64,000 bases of DNA from Mesodorylaimus sp. YZB2_4 (lineage: Eukaryota; Nematoda; Enoplea; Dorylaimida; Dorylaimidae), in contig JASANH010000250.1 in NCBI GenBank assembly GCA_030248295.1, positions 1 through 64,000 of the forward strand. Reading direction: 5' to 3'. Positions 44,005 through 56,527 of this stretch are shown piece by piece; position 1 is the stretch's first letter, and each line of letters opens with the position of its first letter. The translations under genes were made by a program, and so were the position numbers. The notes beneath the pieces were generated by a model that did no database searches, was not told where the DNA came from, and was given only the letters and a program-made list of their open reading frames with translations.

Positions 44005-46049
44005 ACTCGACACTACGACGCAAAGAAATGACCAGTACTTTAGCGATGACAAAAACGGCGAGAGTATATTGAGTTTTTCATGTTTTGGGAATCAATTTCT
44101 CAGGAGAAGAATAATTATTTTGTTCTGACCAGGGAAGAAAGAAAAGCTTTGCGTAGCAACAGGGAGTCCACGCGGAGTATTTCTGAGCTCACTGTACAGC
44201 GCGACGGCTACAACCTATTCATCTACCTGTAGCCATGGCTAACATTCAAGAATGCAAGCGTTGGCGGTGCTAAGCGCCCCGTAAGCGTAGGCGCGATAGT
44301 CTCTGCTTTGTGCCAATATGAAATAAATGAAGGCTGTAAAAGAAAGTCCTGTCAGAGAATTGATCTCTAAAACACACATGCAGCCCCACGGGGGGGGGGG
44401 GGGGAAGGAGGATGGCTCCACTTTTCAAAATTGGCAGGAGGTAAGTACGGTTTTAAGCAAAGCGATAGTTTTAAAAATAAATATTGGATATAAAATTACT
44501 AATATCATCAAATAATATGTAATGTTGATAATTTATTAAATGACGATCAGGTATACAAACGACTCTTAATTTTTTGGCCACTCCTTTTCTAAATCAGATA
44601 AATTGATTTTAGCGCCTCAAGTGTTTCCGCTGTTTCCGCAAGTGCCTTACTCTGGCTCCATCGTTGGGATGCCGAAGAAGATGCTGAACAATGACAGCGT
44701 CGAGCGATTTGAACCTAGGCCTGGATTTCAATCCTGATCCCGATCTGATCCACTCGATCCGATTAAAAAAATGAAATATATGGGGATGACATCTTTAGCA
44801 CCACACCCTTATCAGCATGCCCAGTTTCCTCGCTGTTACTGTCCATCAGCTCACTCAAAAGGACGCAGAATAACTAACGAGCACCTGAAAAGATTCAGTC
44901 CCAATTTGAGAGAAAAACTGGGATTTTCTCACAATAAATAGTTTGCCACACATCATCACTTTCAAGCAGAAATTTTTTAGATAAATTTAAGTTAAAAATT
45001 TGGCTGATTCTTCAGTCGGCTTGTGTAACTCGCATCTCTTGATGAGGGTTCATCTCTACCGGTTTGAACGGCCTAGCACGAGTCGCCTGTCCCCGCCTGC
45101 CGCCCAGCACCAGTCGCCTTGGCATGAAGCAACGAGAGCGAGCCTGGATCTAATCTAGCCTAGTTCTAAGACTGTTCGCCTATGTGCCCTTCAGGCCTCC
45201 TTGGCCTGCTGGACTGTTGGCCTGTCCGCATTTCGTCACGAGCCATTGGGTCCATCCTAGCCGCCTCTCCCCTATGCAGTGCTCGACCTTGGCTGTCTCA
45301 TATTTGTGGAGATGCCGCCTATAGGCCCAATAAAGAAATGCGTTATTGGTGTCCATCTCGGTAGGGGCCGCGCAGGGATGATTCGAACCATGTACGCGTG
45401 TAGGTATTCCTACCCCTAACTGGGAGGGTATCACAGTTGCATCGAGCCGATCCACCCATCGTTTCGGCGGATCAGTTTGGTCAGATCAATCGATGTTTCA
45501 AGCAAAGCTTTTTCAGAGCGAATTTTTGCTTTTAGGGCAGGGGGTAAACGTATTTTTTGGTGGACGTCCTTACACCCTTGTAGGTACTGTACTGTATACT
45601 TTTGAGAATTCATGTTTTGATTTATCACTCTTCACAGTGTTCAGTTTATGGTAAGCAGACAAAGACGCAAAAGAGAGCCTTAGGCTACAGCACAACTGAC
45701 GATAAGTAATATACTGTACTGCAACTGAGGCTTTTCTAGTGTTTTTGAATCTGTAAAGTGTGACCAGCGTATCGAGTCTTGCAAATGAGACCGCCGTTTT
45801 TTAAAGCAATGAAACTGGGGCCGGTTTAACTAAAGGTACTTGAGTATACTTGCAAATGCTTAAGTTCGTACTTTAAGTATAAGAATGTGATTGCGGGTAC
45901 GCCAAAAAAATTAGATAATTCTCAACTTGGTAAGTCATTGCTCAACAGGGTCAGCGTGTCTTAAGCACGCTAAGTAGGAGCAAGTTGGAAGCAACTGATC
46001 TGTGATCGGGACTTCTGTCGATTTTCTCTCACGCTAAAAATATTTCGAA
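44005..46049. other. Intergenic with repeats
   Basis: A 15-G run (44390-44404), GATCC-type units (about 44735-44765), and a tRNA-like segment on the minus strand (about 45365-45440, with GGTTCGAATC as B box) within a diverged dispersed repeat. No gene is recognised. Confidence 0.4.
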
Positions 46050-46721
46050 ATGGCTTATTTGTTGCTGTTAGAAAGAGAGGGAAGGAGAGCTATCAGAAGA
46101 GAAAGGGTTTTTCGAGATCGAGGGAGTCCGCTGGATGTACACAACGATGAACAGTCACTTGAAAGATTCCGGTTTGATCGAGCCTCAATCTGCTATTTAG
46201 CAGACCTTTTGGCACCTGCACTGAACACGACAAACCGCAGCAAAGCGTTGTCGCCGATTCAACGAGTGATCGTCGCCTTACGATTCCATGCGAGTGGTAC
46301 ATTTCAAATTGTTTGTGGCAATGACGCCAAAGCGGTCAAATTAACAGCTAATCGAGCTCTGTGGAAGGTGACCAAAGGCTCAGTGAGGCTGCAGAATAGG
46401 TTTATAGTTTTCGCGCGAGGCGCGGCTGCAGTCAGAGTCAAATATGACTTCTATCAGCTGTCTGGCAAAGAGCTACCAGGAGTTATTAGAGCGATTGATG
46501 GGATCCATGTCCGTATTCAAAACAAAAATGATCCCGCTTTCCCTCGCTTAAAATTTGCTGACTATCTGAAGCCTCTGAATCAAATTCTAGTAAGGCATTC
46601 ATGTTGTGCGGGAATTAAAGCGCCAGGGAATTCTCTCATCTCGCCCATAGCATGCCACACCCATGCCGATTATTATCGATTATCGAAAATGGTCGATTAT
46701 CAATGCGTCGAGCTAATATAG
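46050..46721 (+). CDS. Truncated PIF/Harbinger transposase (HARBI1-like)
   Basis: A 223-codon frame from ATG GCT. Residues about 1-150 follow the HARBI1 pattern: FRFDRASICYLADLLAP, then SPIQRVIVALRFHASGTFQ, a helix-turn-helix region, and the first part of the DDE nuclease, LPGVIRAIDGIHVRI (the first catalytic D near 153). The second and third catalytic residues are not found; the sequence after GIHVRI is unrelated, and the usual length is about 350 residues. It is therefore an inactive fragment of a DNA transposon. Flanking inverted repeats and the 3-bp duplication typical of the family were not identified. Confidence 0.8.
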   Translation: MAYLLLLEREGRRAIRRERVFRDRGSPLDVHNDEQSLERFRFDRASICYLADLLAPALNTTNRSKALSPIQRVIVALRFHASGTFQIVCGNDAKAVKLTANRALWKVTKGSVRLQNRFIVFARGAAAVRVKYDFYQLSGKELPGVIRAIDGIHVRIQNKNDPAFPRLKFADYLKPLNQILVRHSCCAGIKAPGNSLISPIACHTHADYYRLSKMVDYQCVELI

Positions 46722-47160
46722 CGCAGTTTGGTTGGGGTGATTATTTTGAAACCACGAGGTACGCGATTCGACTCAATCACGATTTTGATTTTTTGGTTTT
46801 TGTTTCCTTTTTTTCCGTGGCAGATGCGCCTTATTGTGAACAGAGAATATGAGGGTGATCTTAGATTTTTTCCAAGTAGGAGATAAGCTATTGGATATGA
46901 TGATAGGGGCATAACAAGTAATTATTTTTTTTTTGCTGCCACCCATATATCTATATATTTCAAAAATCTGTGTATTTGATCGGGAGAGTATTAGTTGCTG
47001 ACTTTAATGGAATAGTCGTCCTGTCAGGCGGACTGTACGAATAATCTTATGCGGGTTCGAGCTCCGTTTTAGGTCCGCCGCCCCTCTCACAGCCAGTGTG
47101 AAGAGACGTCTAGCTTACAAAGAGATTAAAACTTCGCAAAATATCATAAACCTACCAATC
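46722..47160. other. Intergenic, tRNA-like segment
   Basis: At about 47010-47080 the plus strand has a tRNA-like stretch (GTCCTGTCAGGCGGACTG, then GGGTTCGAGCTCC as B box). Nothing else is recognised. Confidence 0.35.
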
Positions 47161-48050
47161 ATGGTTTTTCGTGACGATCTGATCGCCACGCTGATCTCCT
47201 TTTTGCTTGACTGTTCACCATCGTCGCATGCACCGTCGTTTTGACAGCTATTATTCAATTGCAACGGGAATCCAAAAACCCATTCTACTTTCCATCTTTA
47301 TGCATATACAGTAGGTATCAGTGATGTAATCGTCATTCTCCTATTCGTATTTTACTCTCCCATTTGCACCTACTTTCAAAGGTCTGTCCTCAGTGAAAGT
47401 TTCGATGCGTTGGTTGCTGGCTTTCTATTGAATGTGACCTACTTCAACACCCTCTGGTTTCTCATGACCATCGCCGCCAATCGAAACATCGCCATTTGCT
47501 GCGCAAAAGCCACAATAGTAAATTATAGTCAGACCAAGATCATGATCTCTAGTGTCCACTGTTTCTTGCAGGGCCGCATAAGTTGGGCGGCCCAGTTCAG
47601 TCCTAGCTGTTACAAGCGTTACTACCCTGAGCAATATTCTTGGAGCAACGATATAGAGTTGGATGGGAACTCTAAGTTTGTCTGGTTCGACAGAAGTCTT
47701 AATATTGTGACTTTCGTTTGTCTGGTCTGCTGCTATAAATATGATGTTTTACCGCGTCAAAAAAGTGCAATCAGCAGTGAAAGCGCACCCTGTTTTTCGA
47801 TCAGCTAAGGCTGCTAGAAATCAACGCACAAATTTTAAATTAGCTATGCAATCAGCGCTATTAGCATATTATACATAACAAAGAGCATTGTTTTTACAGT
47901 TATCACATCGGTCACAGACGACAAATGGTGGTTCATGGTATTAAATGAGTGGTATGTCCTCGGACTTGGTTTGATATATTTATGTGTGAATGACAGTATT
48001 CGCCATCAAGCCGTACTCATATTTCGACCGACGAACGCTGCTTCGTCAAA
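47161..48050 (+). pseudogene. Nematode-type seven-transmembrane receptor (Srx-like), frameshifted
   Basis: All parts of a serpentine receptor lie in order but in shifting frames: helix 1 (FTIVACTVVLTAIIQLQ, about 47210-47262); helices 2-5 in one frame from about 47281 (AYTVGISDVIVILLF, WFLMTIAANRNIAI, then the extracellular CYKRYYPEQYSWSND); then the third inner loop and helices 6-7 in another frame (NMMFYRVKKVQS, then WWFMVLNEWYVLGLG and NDSIRHQ). The NR after helix 3, the C-x2-YY-P-x3-W loop and the terminal N-x2-IR fit the Srx chemoreceptor class of nematodes. At least three frame changes with no splice sites make it a pseudogene, unless the assembly contains indel errors. Confidence 0.65.
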
Positions 48051-48972
48051 TGGCGGGTCAAGGACACCAAGAGTGCCAGCGTAGCGTTGATGTATCGAGT
48101 GTGATCGAAACAAATGAAGGAGATGTTTTGATGCGGTCACAGCTGTTGTACTTCCACCAAATTGGTTATCCACTTTCAATCTCATCACGTCACATAAATT
48201 CGATTTGTGTCATATCAGATCCCGCCGGCCAGTGTGTTCACACCTTTCAAAATTAATCTTTTGTTCTGTTTTCCTCTTCCTTCTGGTTTTCTGGGAGTCT
48301 ATACTGAAGCTGCATGATTAGGTTAAACCTATTCTAAGGTTTATTAACAGAAATCCACTAGTCAAGGGGCATGGAGTAAAAGACTGCCTCAACTACTCAA
48401 AATAAGATAAGGAATCTATTTATATACAAGGTAAAATAGATGCTGTCAAGTCATGCGTGCACATCTTTTTCCGAACTGTGTGATGAGCGAATATTTGGAA
48501 CTTTAAACTTTGATATTTTTGTTTTTTACACTGTGCATGTGCTGTGGGTGTGGTGTGCTGTTTCCCTTCACCCTGAAGCAAGTTCAGGGTGAAAGGAAAC
48601 TGGTTCTTTGTCGCCTCTGCTGATGGAAAAAGGTCCCCCTTGAGTCTGGTTTATTACAAGGCAGCATCATCAGCAGAGAGGCGGTGTTCTTCAATCTGCA
48701 AACACTTACCATAGTCTTCAGACACGAGTTCAACGTGCATCAAACATCATGACGAGCGGGGCAATATTGCTTTTTTTATTCTTTTTGCTACTCGCATTTA
48801 TTTCATCCAGGGTAAATTGTAAGTTTTCGCTATCGATTTCTCCCCCTAGTATCCATTCAAAAATTTTTTGCAGCTCAACAACACGGATCAAACTGCGGGC
48901 TGTCAAATCGACTGTCCATCCATGACGATACATCGATTGAAGCGCCAGTGAAACTGCCTCCCATCGATTTCA
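48051..48972. other. Intergenic, nothing recognised
   Basis: A hairpin-like stretch is at 48567-48600 (TTTCCCTTCACCCTGAA and its near complement). No coding similarity seen. Confidence 0.4.
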
Positions 48973-49118
48973 GGGTGGGTTAGGTGTCTGCCTCTCACGC
49001 CAGGTGCGCAGTTACGGACGAGTGTTCGACTCGCGGAAATCATTTCGTGTAAAATGTGTCCCTTCACCCTCGAGTGCGCATATGCGTTTGGTGATGTGGT
49101 AAAACATGAACATGAACA
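48973..49118 (+). mobile_element. tRNA-derived SINE, fullest copy in the window
   Basis: The tRNA-like head starts GGGTGGGTTAGGTGTCTGCC (A-box region) and has GTGTTCGACTCGCG (B box). The body is TCGTGTAAAATGTGTCCC, then CACCCTCGAGTGCGCATA, with a tail of AACATG units. The body and tail recur at 27923-27998 with a clear target duplication, and the head recurs at 20995-21090. RNA polymerase III would transcribe it. It is likely mobilised by a LINE. Confidence 0.8.
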
Positions 49119-49198
49119 GAGCAAACTAATCTCGTCTATCAATAAAAAAGTCCACGAAGGGTTTCCATTTGTTTTAAAAAAGCTCCTGCTTGCCAAGA

Positions 49199-52100
49199 TT
49201 ATGTGACACAAAAAAAGGCTACATTATAGTCACTTCTGATTGTACCCAAGAAGGCACTGAAGCATGGGTTTTCCTGCTGACGTTTGCGCTGAAGCACATT
49301 AACTGCAACCGAAACATCTAGCGACTCAAGAAGTACCATTTCAGACGACACATTACAAGAAAACGAACACGACGCTAATTTATTCTGAAAGAGCTCCCAA
49401 AAGTCTGTTAGGCATCTACATTCAAAAAAGTAATGCACGATTGTATCTTGCGATATCTCGCACCGCTGAAAAGTCTCGGAGGTCAGAATTTTCCTGATAA
49501 ACAAAAATCGACCCGTTGGTATGATTCAATGCAAAAGTTTCCGTTGGAAGCTTTTGAGTTAAGGGGTGATATGCATGTGCTACAACAGTTGAAAGAATGG
49601 CGTGATCTCTGTAGTAGAAAAATCTCCATCCCAGGCTTCCTGGGCGGTTGGTGGAACGAACTGATTTTAAACAATCTCAGAATAAAATATTTTAGATCGA
49701 GCACCACGAAGCTGAATATAATAACTGGACTTGGAACTAAAAAAACTTGCTTGTGGAAATGGAGGATCGTCTTGAGCGAGCACGCTCAGTCCCGCTGGAT
49801 TGACTCTAGCCGTCTTCTTCCACTGCGAAGGTAAGGCCTGAAGTACCTGTCTCAGCCATTCATTCTCAGAGAGTTGAAATTTCCCCCTGAATTGACTCCA
49901 GGATAACCGCTCTCCGTCCCGAGAGAAAAGTTGACCTACATAAATGATGTCTGCTTTAAACCATTGTCTGAAGAAAAAAGGGCGCCTGCGTATAAGAATG
50001 TTTCTATTATTCCATAAAACAGACCTTGCAATATCCTCCGAGGTGAGAATATGTCCCAGCCTCTCCGGAAGAGAAAACCAATCGGCTAAAGCTTCTCTGT
50101 AATAGGCTGAAAAATCCAGCGGTAAAAAACCTCGCATCAAAATCACTGGACAACAAAAGTGCACTTCGAAATGGGGTCAGCACGGAAGTCAAAAAAGATC
50201 TCCACTCAGGCTGTTCGGGATTGGCAAGATAGCGAGCTAACCAAGCTATTCTAAAGCTGCGCACGTACAGATCGATATCAATTACGCTAAGGTCCCCTTG
50301 GGTGATACTGTAGGTGCAGCGATCACACTTTTGGATTTTGGACGAGAATTCCAAATAAAAAGCTCAGTTGAATTTTTGTATGACCGAATCAGTTTGCGCG
50401 GAGGTAGACAAAGTTGAAATGTATAACTGATTTGAGATAAACACAAGATTTTAACACTCAAATTACACCCGATCAAACTCAGTCCCCTAAGTTTCCAGCG
50501 ATTAAGCAGCGCATCATAATTTTCAGCTCGTTTTTTACATTTAACACATACTCTTGTTCAGGATCTCTACAATTCTAGTATACCCCTAAATACTTGAAAG
50601 GACCGTTTCCAATACGGCAACCCAAATCAGCCAAGTCGTTTCAACTTGCTCCTCCCAATGGGATAATCATGGTTTTCCTCAAATTTAGCTTCAAGCCAGA
50701 CGGATTTTCAAAAGCCCTGAAAAGTCCCATCGCACGACGAACTGACTGAGTCTGATTATGGGTAGTAGCTGTATCATCTGCAAATTCAAGAATGGGCATT
50801 TTACTAGCTCCTAAAGCCAGTGCCGACGCCGTCATCTCAATCTTATAATAGGATGCAAATGATTGCATCACCAAAATAAAAAGATAAGCAGAAATTGGAT
50901 CCCCCTGACGGCAGCCTCCTTTTATCGGAAAAAAGGGAGTGAGTGAATCATTCACTATCACCGAAGAATACACTTCATTGTTGCATAATTTTACCATTTC
51001 AATAATGGATATTGGGAAAATTCATTTCATGTAAAAGCAGTTCTAGAAAATCCCATTCCACAGAGTCAAAAGCTTTTTCGAAATCGCACAAAACAACGTA
51101 TCCTTCCTCACTTCCAGGTTTATGCAAGGAAATCAGATCCGCTAATGATCTAATATGCTCACAAACGATGCGACCTTTTAAAAACTGTTCAGGGGCAACC
51201 ATAGAATCTAAGACTTTCGCCAATCGTCTGGCAAGTGCTTTAGGAAAAATTTTGGTCGCAGGCGAGTAGAGCAATTGGACGCCTAGAAGACTGATATTTT
51301 GGCCTATCGACCTCAGGGACTGGTTCAGGTATCAAGCTTATGCAAGACCTCCTTTGATCTAGAGACAGAGGTCTAGACTCAACTGAGTGCCTAACACAGT
51401 CATGAAAAAAAACAGCTCTGTCCAAAATGTTTTTAAAAAATCGGTTGGGAGCTCATTTAGCCCTATAGCTTTGTTCAGGGCAAAGGAAAAGACCGCCGCT
51501 CTTAACTCACTTTCAGAAATCGGACCTTTTATCATTTTCTTTTGTTCATCCGACAACCTAGGAAGTAAGGGACTCTTTAGAAACCTGTCCAAATCAGCGC
51601 TACATACAGGAAGCTTGTGCCATTATCAAGGCAAAGGAAAGAGGTCAGAAAAAAAGATCCCATTTGGTCTTTGATGACAGACTGGTCATCCACCATCTTG
51701 CCGTCCGCTCACTTCAACACAACCGAATATTGTATCTTTGTTGCGCTTTTTCTCTATTTGAAAGAAATAGCGAGTGCTTTCACCCCCCCCCCCCCCCAGC
51801 TCAGCTAACCAAAACCCGAGCTCTGATCATGGCTTTAGCTCTCGCTTCTTCGAGCCTCACAATCTCAGCTCTACAAAAGGCTAATCGATCCAGTCCCCTG
51901 GAAACGTCATAGTCCGGGAATGGCTCTGGGATTTCAAAGAGAATTCTTGAAAGTAGGGAAATTTCTGACAAGAGTTCCGTAGATGCTTCTTCCTGCTGTT
52001 TCTGAAGATTACAGGTGAAGCCAATGCTCTCGCCTCGAAGACTCGAAAGCAAATAATCCCACTCAACACTAGGAGAACAAAAGCTCTTAGAGGACTCTGA

Positions 52101-52517
52101 GAATTCCTTCACTACCTTCCTAGTACGCTCAACATATGCTTTATTGCTCAGCAAAGAAGAATAAAATTTCCAATATGGAGACCTAAAGCTCATACTGCCT
52201 CCATGGACAGCGTACTCAAAAAGGAAAATGAAATGGTCTGAAAAAGGGACCTGCTTCACCTTGACCTCAGAGAAAAATTGCCTCAGATCCCTCGGGGTGA
52301 AAAAAGGGCCTCTACACTCGCATTGAAGAGAAAAACTAGACGCAACCGTCTCACTCGAGCGCAGGGGAAGGTATGATGAAAACAATAATAGGTTCAATTG
52401 AAACATAACTTGTACAAAAGGAAGAACTATTTTCCAGCACAGGCATCGTGTAGTTGCTACTTGATGCTGGAAACAGTTGGACCAACTTAGGGCCCTTCCC
52501 TGGTAAAAGTTACGCAC
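49199..52517 (-). mobile_element. Degenerate LINE of the L1/Tx1 type
   Basis: The minus strand holds, in order but across several frames, the end of an endonuclease domain (VPFSDHFIFLFEY, 51801-52517 ORF), the linker to RT (ALNKAIGLNELPTDFLKTFW, 51359-51592), RT blocks with LCDFEKAFDSVEW (50999-51274) and GGCRQGDPISAYLFIL followed by FADDT (50641-50997), a long C-terminal region (49667-50476) and an H-x-F-x2-C terminal segment (49199-49504). The catalytic FADD is retained. ORF1 and the endonuclease start are missing, and no poly-A tail is seen. Frame changes and a 15-C run (51783-51797) mark an old, dead copy. Confidence 0.85.
50641..51274 (-). pseudogene. LINE reverse transcriptase core
   Basis: Two adjacent frames (50999-51274 and 50641-50997) give the palm of a non-LTR reverse transcriptase. 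The first has FPKALARRLAKVLD, then a Q-x2-F-x2-GR motif and DFEKAFDSVEWDFL, which holds the first catalytic aspartate. The second has KGGCRQGDPISAYLF and LEFADDTATTH, with the two catalytic aspartates. Only two bases separate the frames, so one small indel explains the split. Confidence 0.85.
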
Positions 52518-53474
52518 TCATATGCTATAGTACTGGGTCTACAGTACACTCTAAAAGAGGACGCAACATTGATGTCCCCGTGAACTTTCTCGTTTCTAGG
52601 CACAAATTAAATTAAAGATGACATGGAATCGACTAGCATGGTATGCGAAGTTGCGGCTTTGCATTTCGGTGGGTGGAAATATGGTAAAGCGACGACCTTT
52701 CACTTGTATGCGATACTGTTTCTCCACCAAATTTGCATCGGCAAGAAGCACTCACATTTGACGTGCTAGAAATGTAAACTCCTGACACGCGTATAAGGCC
52801 TAGGTGTCGGTACTAAACGCCCTAGACCGAGTCGAACATGGGCGCACCCAGCGGTTCGATGGGGACTTCCGCCACTATCGATGGCCCCAAGGTCGGTGAC
52901 GCCAATGTAACCAAGCCTGGCAGGCGTAGGAGGGACGGCTGCCTCCCTCCTACGCCGAAAACTCCGACTGGAGCATGCAAGTCTTGCGACTATACTTATT
53001 CTTCATACAGCCTATTATACACTGCTTTGTTGTATAACCTAAGTCTATCGCTAGGAGCGCCATAAGTCTGTTCATTTTTTTTTTACGCGCACTTTTTTCC
53101 ACAACGCATTTTTATTGTATAAACGGAACTGAGGCAATCAACACGACATGTCGCGAAGATACACTCGCGATTTCTAGGACACTTGTTCCAGTCTCTTCTT
53201 TATTGACATTACATTAGGCTACCTGTACTTTGCCCTTGCAATAAGACCACCTATCCACCTCACTCTTTGATAATAGGAAAGATTAACTGGTTTTCTTTGT
53301 CATAGAATTGCAGTAGGCCCTTGTTTATGCTGTGCTGTCCACTTGTTACTTTGGGTTCAATAGCGAAAGGTTGTGCCTCACTCAGCCTTTCCAATCCACA
53401 CGACACACGGCCTACACGTCATTGTGCTATGTCGTGTTAACAATATCTACTTCCACTGCGCGCACAAGACATTT
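52518..53474. other. LTR-like region of BEL relic 1, limits unclear
   Basis: Ends with CACAAGACA directly before a BEL-type primer site at 53475, so its right part is probably an LTR. I could not place the LTR start. An imperfect inverted repeat (GGCAGGCGTAGGAGGGACGG region) lies near 52920-52965. A plus ORF at 52838-53065 has no domain. Confidence 0.45.
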
Positions 53475-53488
53475 TGGTAGCAGAACGT
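53475..53488 (+). other. Primer binding site of BEL relic 1
   Basis: TGGTAGCAGAACGT, identical to the site of the BEL element at 63206. It marks the LTR end at about 53471. Confidence 0.75.
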
Positions 53489-55760
53489 TTTGGTTTGTGG
53501 CGACTTCGTTTCGGTTTGGTCGACGTTATTTTTGGTTCTTTGGTCCGTCGACGCGTTCAGTCAGCCAACCCTTGGTCGTACTGTTTGGACACCATCCCCA
53601 CGTTTGGAATAGGTTCGGTTCAGTTGGCTAGCGGCGTTTCGTTCATATTCGTTGGTTGTAGCGATGTTTCCCTACAGAAGAGAACACAGCTGAGACTCGC
53701 CAGTCTTTTACTGCACACCAAAATATCATCCTACAGCTAATAGGCACAGAATAGCTGAAAGAGTGGAATGTGGATAGGGAAAGAAATCTGTTTTGGTTAG
53801 AAGCAGAGAATGCGCCAGAATGTACATGTGGGAAACTGGATTGTTTCAGGAAGAGCTGTGAGAAGGTTACTGTGTTGAAAGGTGATGTGATGATTTGATA
53901 AGAAGAAGTGTTGCAAGGTGATGTGATGATTTGATGAGAAGAAGGAAAGGTCATTATCGCGAGAGTCGCGACATTGGTCCCTTCAATGGCTCCTGCTGGT
54001 CACTAGCGGATGGTCGTAGGACGGCATTCGGTCAAGCAGTGGTTGTGCGTTCGTTTACAGAGCAATTAAGTGGTTGGCGTTTAGGTAAGGAGGGTTTAAG
54101 TACAGTAGTCTCTTTTTTGGCTTGCAGGCGCTTGGGGAGAACATCGAGAGTAATCATCTCGTCTCGCTTATTCAGTCCAAGTTTTTACCAGACTTCTTGC
54201 TACGGCTGGGAGAAACTCGTGTGGGTAATGCCTGGACTGTGCAGACACTTCGGGACAGGATCACTACTCATCTCGTCGCTCGGGAGACAGCCGAGACTCT
54301 CACGTCTAATTGTAAGGCCAGAATGGACTCCCCTTCGTCGAAGGAACCTCCGTCTGAGATGGTTTCGCTTAAGGGTGCTGGTTTAGCGTCTACGAGTGCC
54401 AAGGCTGGTGCACTTCTCTCTGCTTCCTCTCGGAAGGGATCTGGTCGGAAGTCTTCGTGCGTTTTTTGCGGTGGTGGTCATTGGTCAGACAAGTGCAAGA
54501 AATTCGCTATGCTTTCCGCCAGGAAGGTCACTACACTGTTCGCTTCGCAGCTCGTGCTTAGCACAGAGTCTTCTCCATCGTTGTTGGTTGAAGATTCCAC
54601 ACTATCGGATAAGATGGCGTTTTCCAAACTCTGGGATTTGGAAACTTTGGGCATTAAAGACCGTTTGCAGGATGGTGTAGATAAGGAGGCTCTAGAACAG
54701 TTCAATAGAACGATCGAAATTCGCCATGGTCGATATTTCATTACTTGGCCCTGTAAGGGGCACTTAATCTTCCACCGAATTTTCAACTTTCACTGGGAAA
54801 GTTAAATAGTCTTCTTCGTCGTCATAGGGACGACCCTTCGTTTTTTGAGCGTTATCAAGCCGTTCTTGATACGCAGTTGGCGAGTGGCACGATCGAGAAG
54901 GTCGATGACTCCAATGTGACTTGGGACATTGTGCATTATTTGCCACATCATGCAATCATCACGCCGCATAAGGCAACTTCGAAGTTGCGCGTGGTGTATG
55001 ATGGTTCCGCAAAGTCCCGAAAGGGCAGTCTGAGTCTGAATGACTGCTTGTTGCGTGGTCTCGTGTTTTTTGGAGGATGTTTGTAACTTACTCAATGCAT
55101 TCCAAGTGAATCCTGTAGGATTGGTAGCCGATATCGAGAAGGTCTTCCTGCAGGTGGGATTGGGATGTGACGCGGTTTTTGTGGTTGGATAATCCGCAGA
55201 TTCTATCCACCGAGAATAGTCTGGCGGTTTATCGGGTACCTTTTGGTTTTATTTCTAGCCCGTTCTTGTTGGATGGTACCATCAAGTATCATCTAGCCAG
55301 AGATGGTAGTAGGTTAGCTGACACGACTTCGAAGAATATTTATGTCGACAACATTGTTGTGGTGTCGAGTCAGACGAAGCCGCGTCTGCGTTCTATTCGG
55401 AGGCGAAGCGCATCTTTGAAGGTGCTTCAATGAATGTGCGCGAATGGGGTTCGAATTAGGCAAAATGTCTGCCTCAGGTGCCGGGAGTTGATCGGGGCTC
55501 TACTTCTGTTGTATCTGTGCTCGGATACCTGTGGGATATGGCTACTGATAGTTTATTTATTGCCGCTCTTTTGGATTAGTCAGATACTGACAATGAATCG
55601 CTTATGAAACGTATGGTGCTGCAATACATCGATTCATTCTTTGACCCGCTGGGGTTCTTTTGTCCAGTCTTCGTTCCCGCGGATCAGAAGGCAGTAGATG
55701 AGATATCACGCGCACAGCTCGAATGCTGCAGAAAGCATCTGAAATCCACCTTTTCAGCGC
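53475..55760 (+). pseudogene. BEL/Pao retrotransposon relic 1 (gag-RT, protease missing)
   Basis: Frame 54122-54805 has gag features (ALGENIESNHLVSLIQ, then LRDRITTHLV and the knuckle CVFCGGGHWSDKC) and runs, about 60 codons later, straight into the start of RT (LWDLETLGIKD, then FNRTIEIRHGRYFITWPCKG). The A17-type protease that should lie between them is absent. RT goes on in other frames: VHYLPHHAII and LRVVYDGSAKS (54877-55086), ADIEKVFLQVGLG (about 55124-55162), and a YVDN box (about 55340) where YVDD is usual. The fragment MKRMVLQYIDSFFDPLGFF near 55600 is the RT-RNase H linker. Several frame breaks: inactive. Confidence 0.8.
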
Positions 55761-56527
55761 GCAGCAAGTAGTTACAGACTAAATGATAAGCTCATTTGAT
55801 TAGCGCCGATTCAGTACGACTCGCCTCGCAGTGCGGGCAAGCTCATGCCGCCCTGTTTGTATGGTGGGCTCCCTCGACCCTCGATTCTAAGCCGCCAATA
55901 TCTTACGACGTTAGTTTCACTTATCGTTTGACTGAACTTTTTTTTCAGGTTTCTCAAATATGACACAGACAACAAGCTAGCCAAGTTTCGACGCATTTCG
56001 TCAGCGCGCTCTAGCGATCTCGAATTGCACTTTCCAAGGGCAAAATCTGTGCAGAGGAGTCAGCTCAATATACAGCTCTATGACGGGAAGAAAATGTGAT
56101 GATATCTGCACTGTAACTAACCTGATATTTAGCTGTTGATTTAACCCTTACACTTACAGTTACGAGATACTCCGCAGGATATATACAGTATGACTTACTG
56201 ATCAGCTTGATTTGGCGAACCTACAACTATAAGACTTTCTTCGAAGGATTGTGTCTCGCCAAGGGAACAGAAAACTGCGACTGGTATTATTTGTGGCAGT
56301 GAATACAGCCACAAAGCCCAGCAAATATTGATCATTCATTGTGTGCGAGTTACATAAAGGCCAACCCATTCTATTTATCTATTGTAAGTAAAAGGTCAGG
56401 AAGCAACGTCATCATAATCTTTTATTCTTGAAACCAGACGCCCAAAACGCACTTACGGGTTCACGGATGACATGACAGTGAACATTGCACACAGGGTTTA
56501 TCTTCTTGATTGTCTTGTGTGTCCTAG
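55761..56527. other. Intergenic, nothing recognised
   Basis: No domain-bearing ORF and no clear repeat. Confidence 0.4.

Noticed and set aside
52838..53065. 75-codon ORF starting MGAPSGSMG
   Set aside because: It lies in the probable LTR of BEL relic 1, has no domain, and overlaps an inverted repeat.
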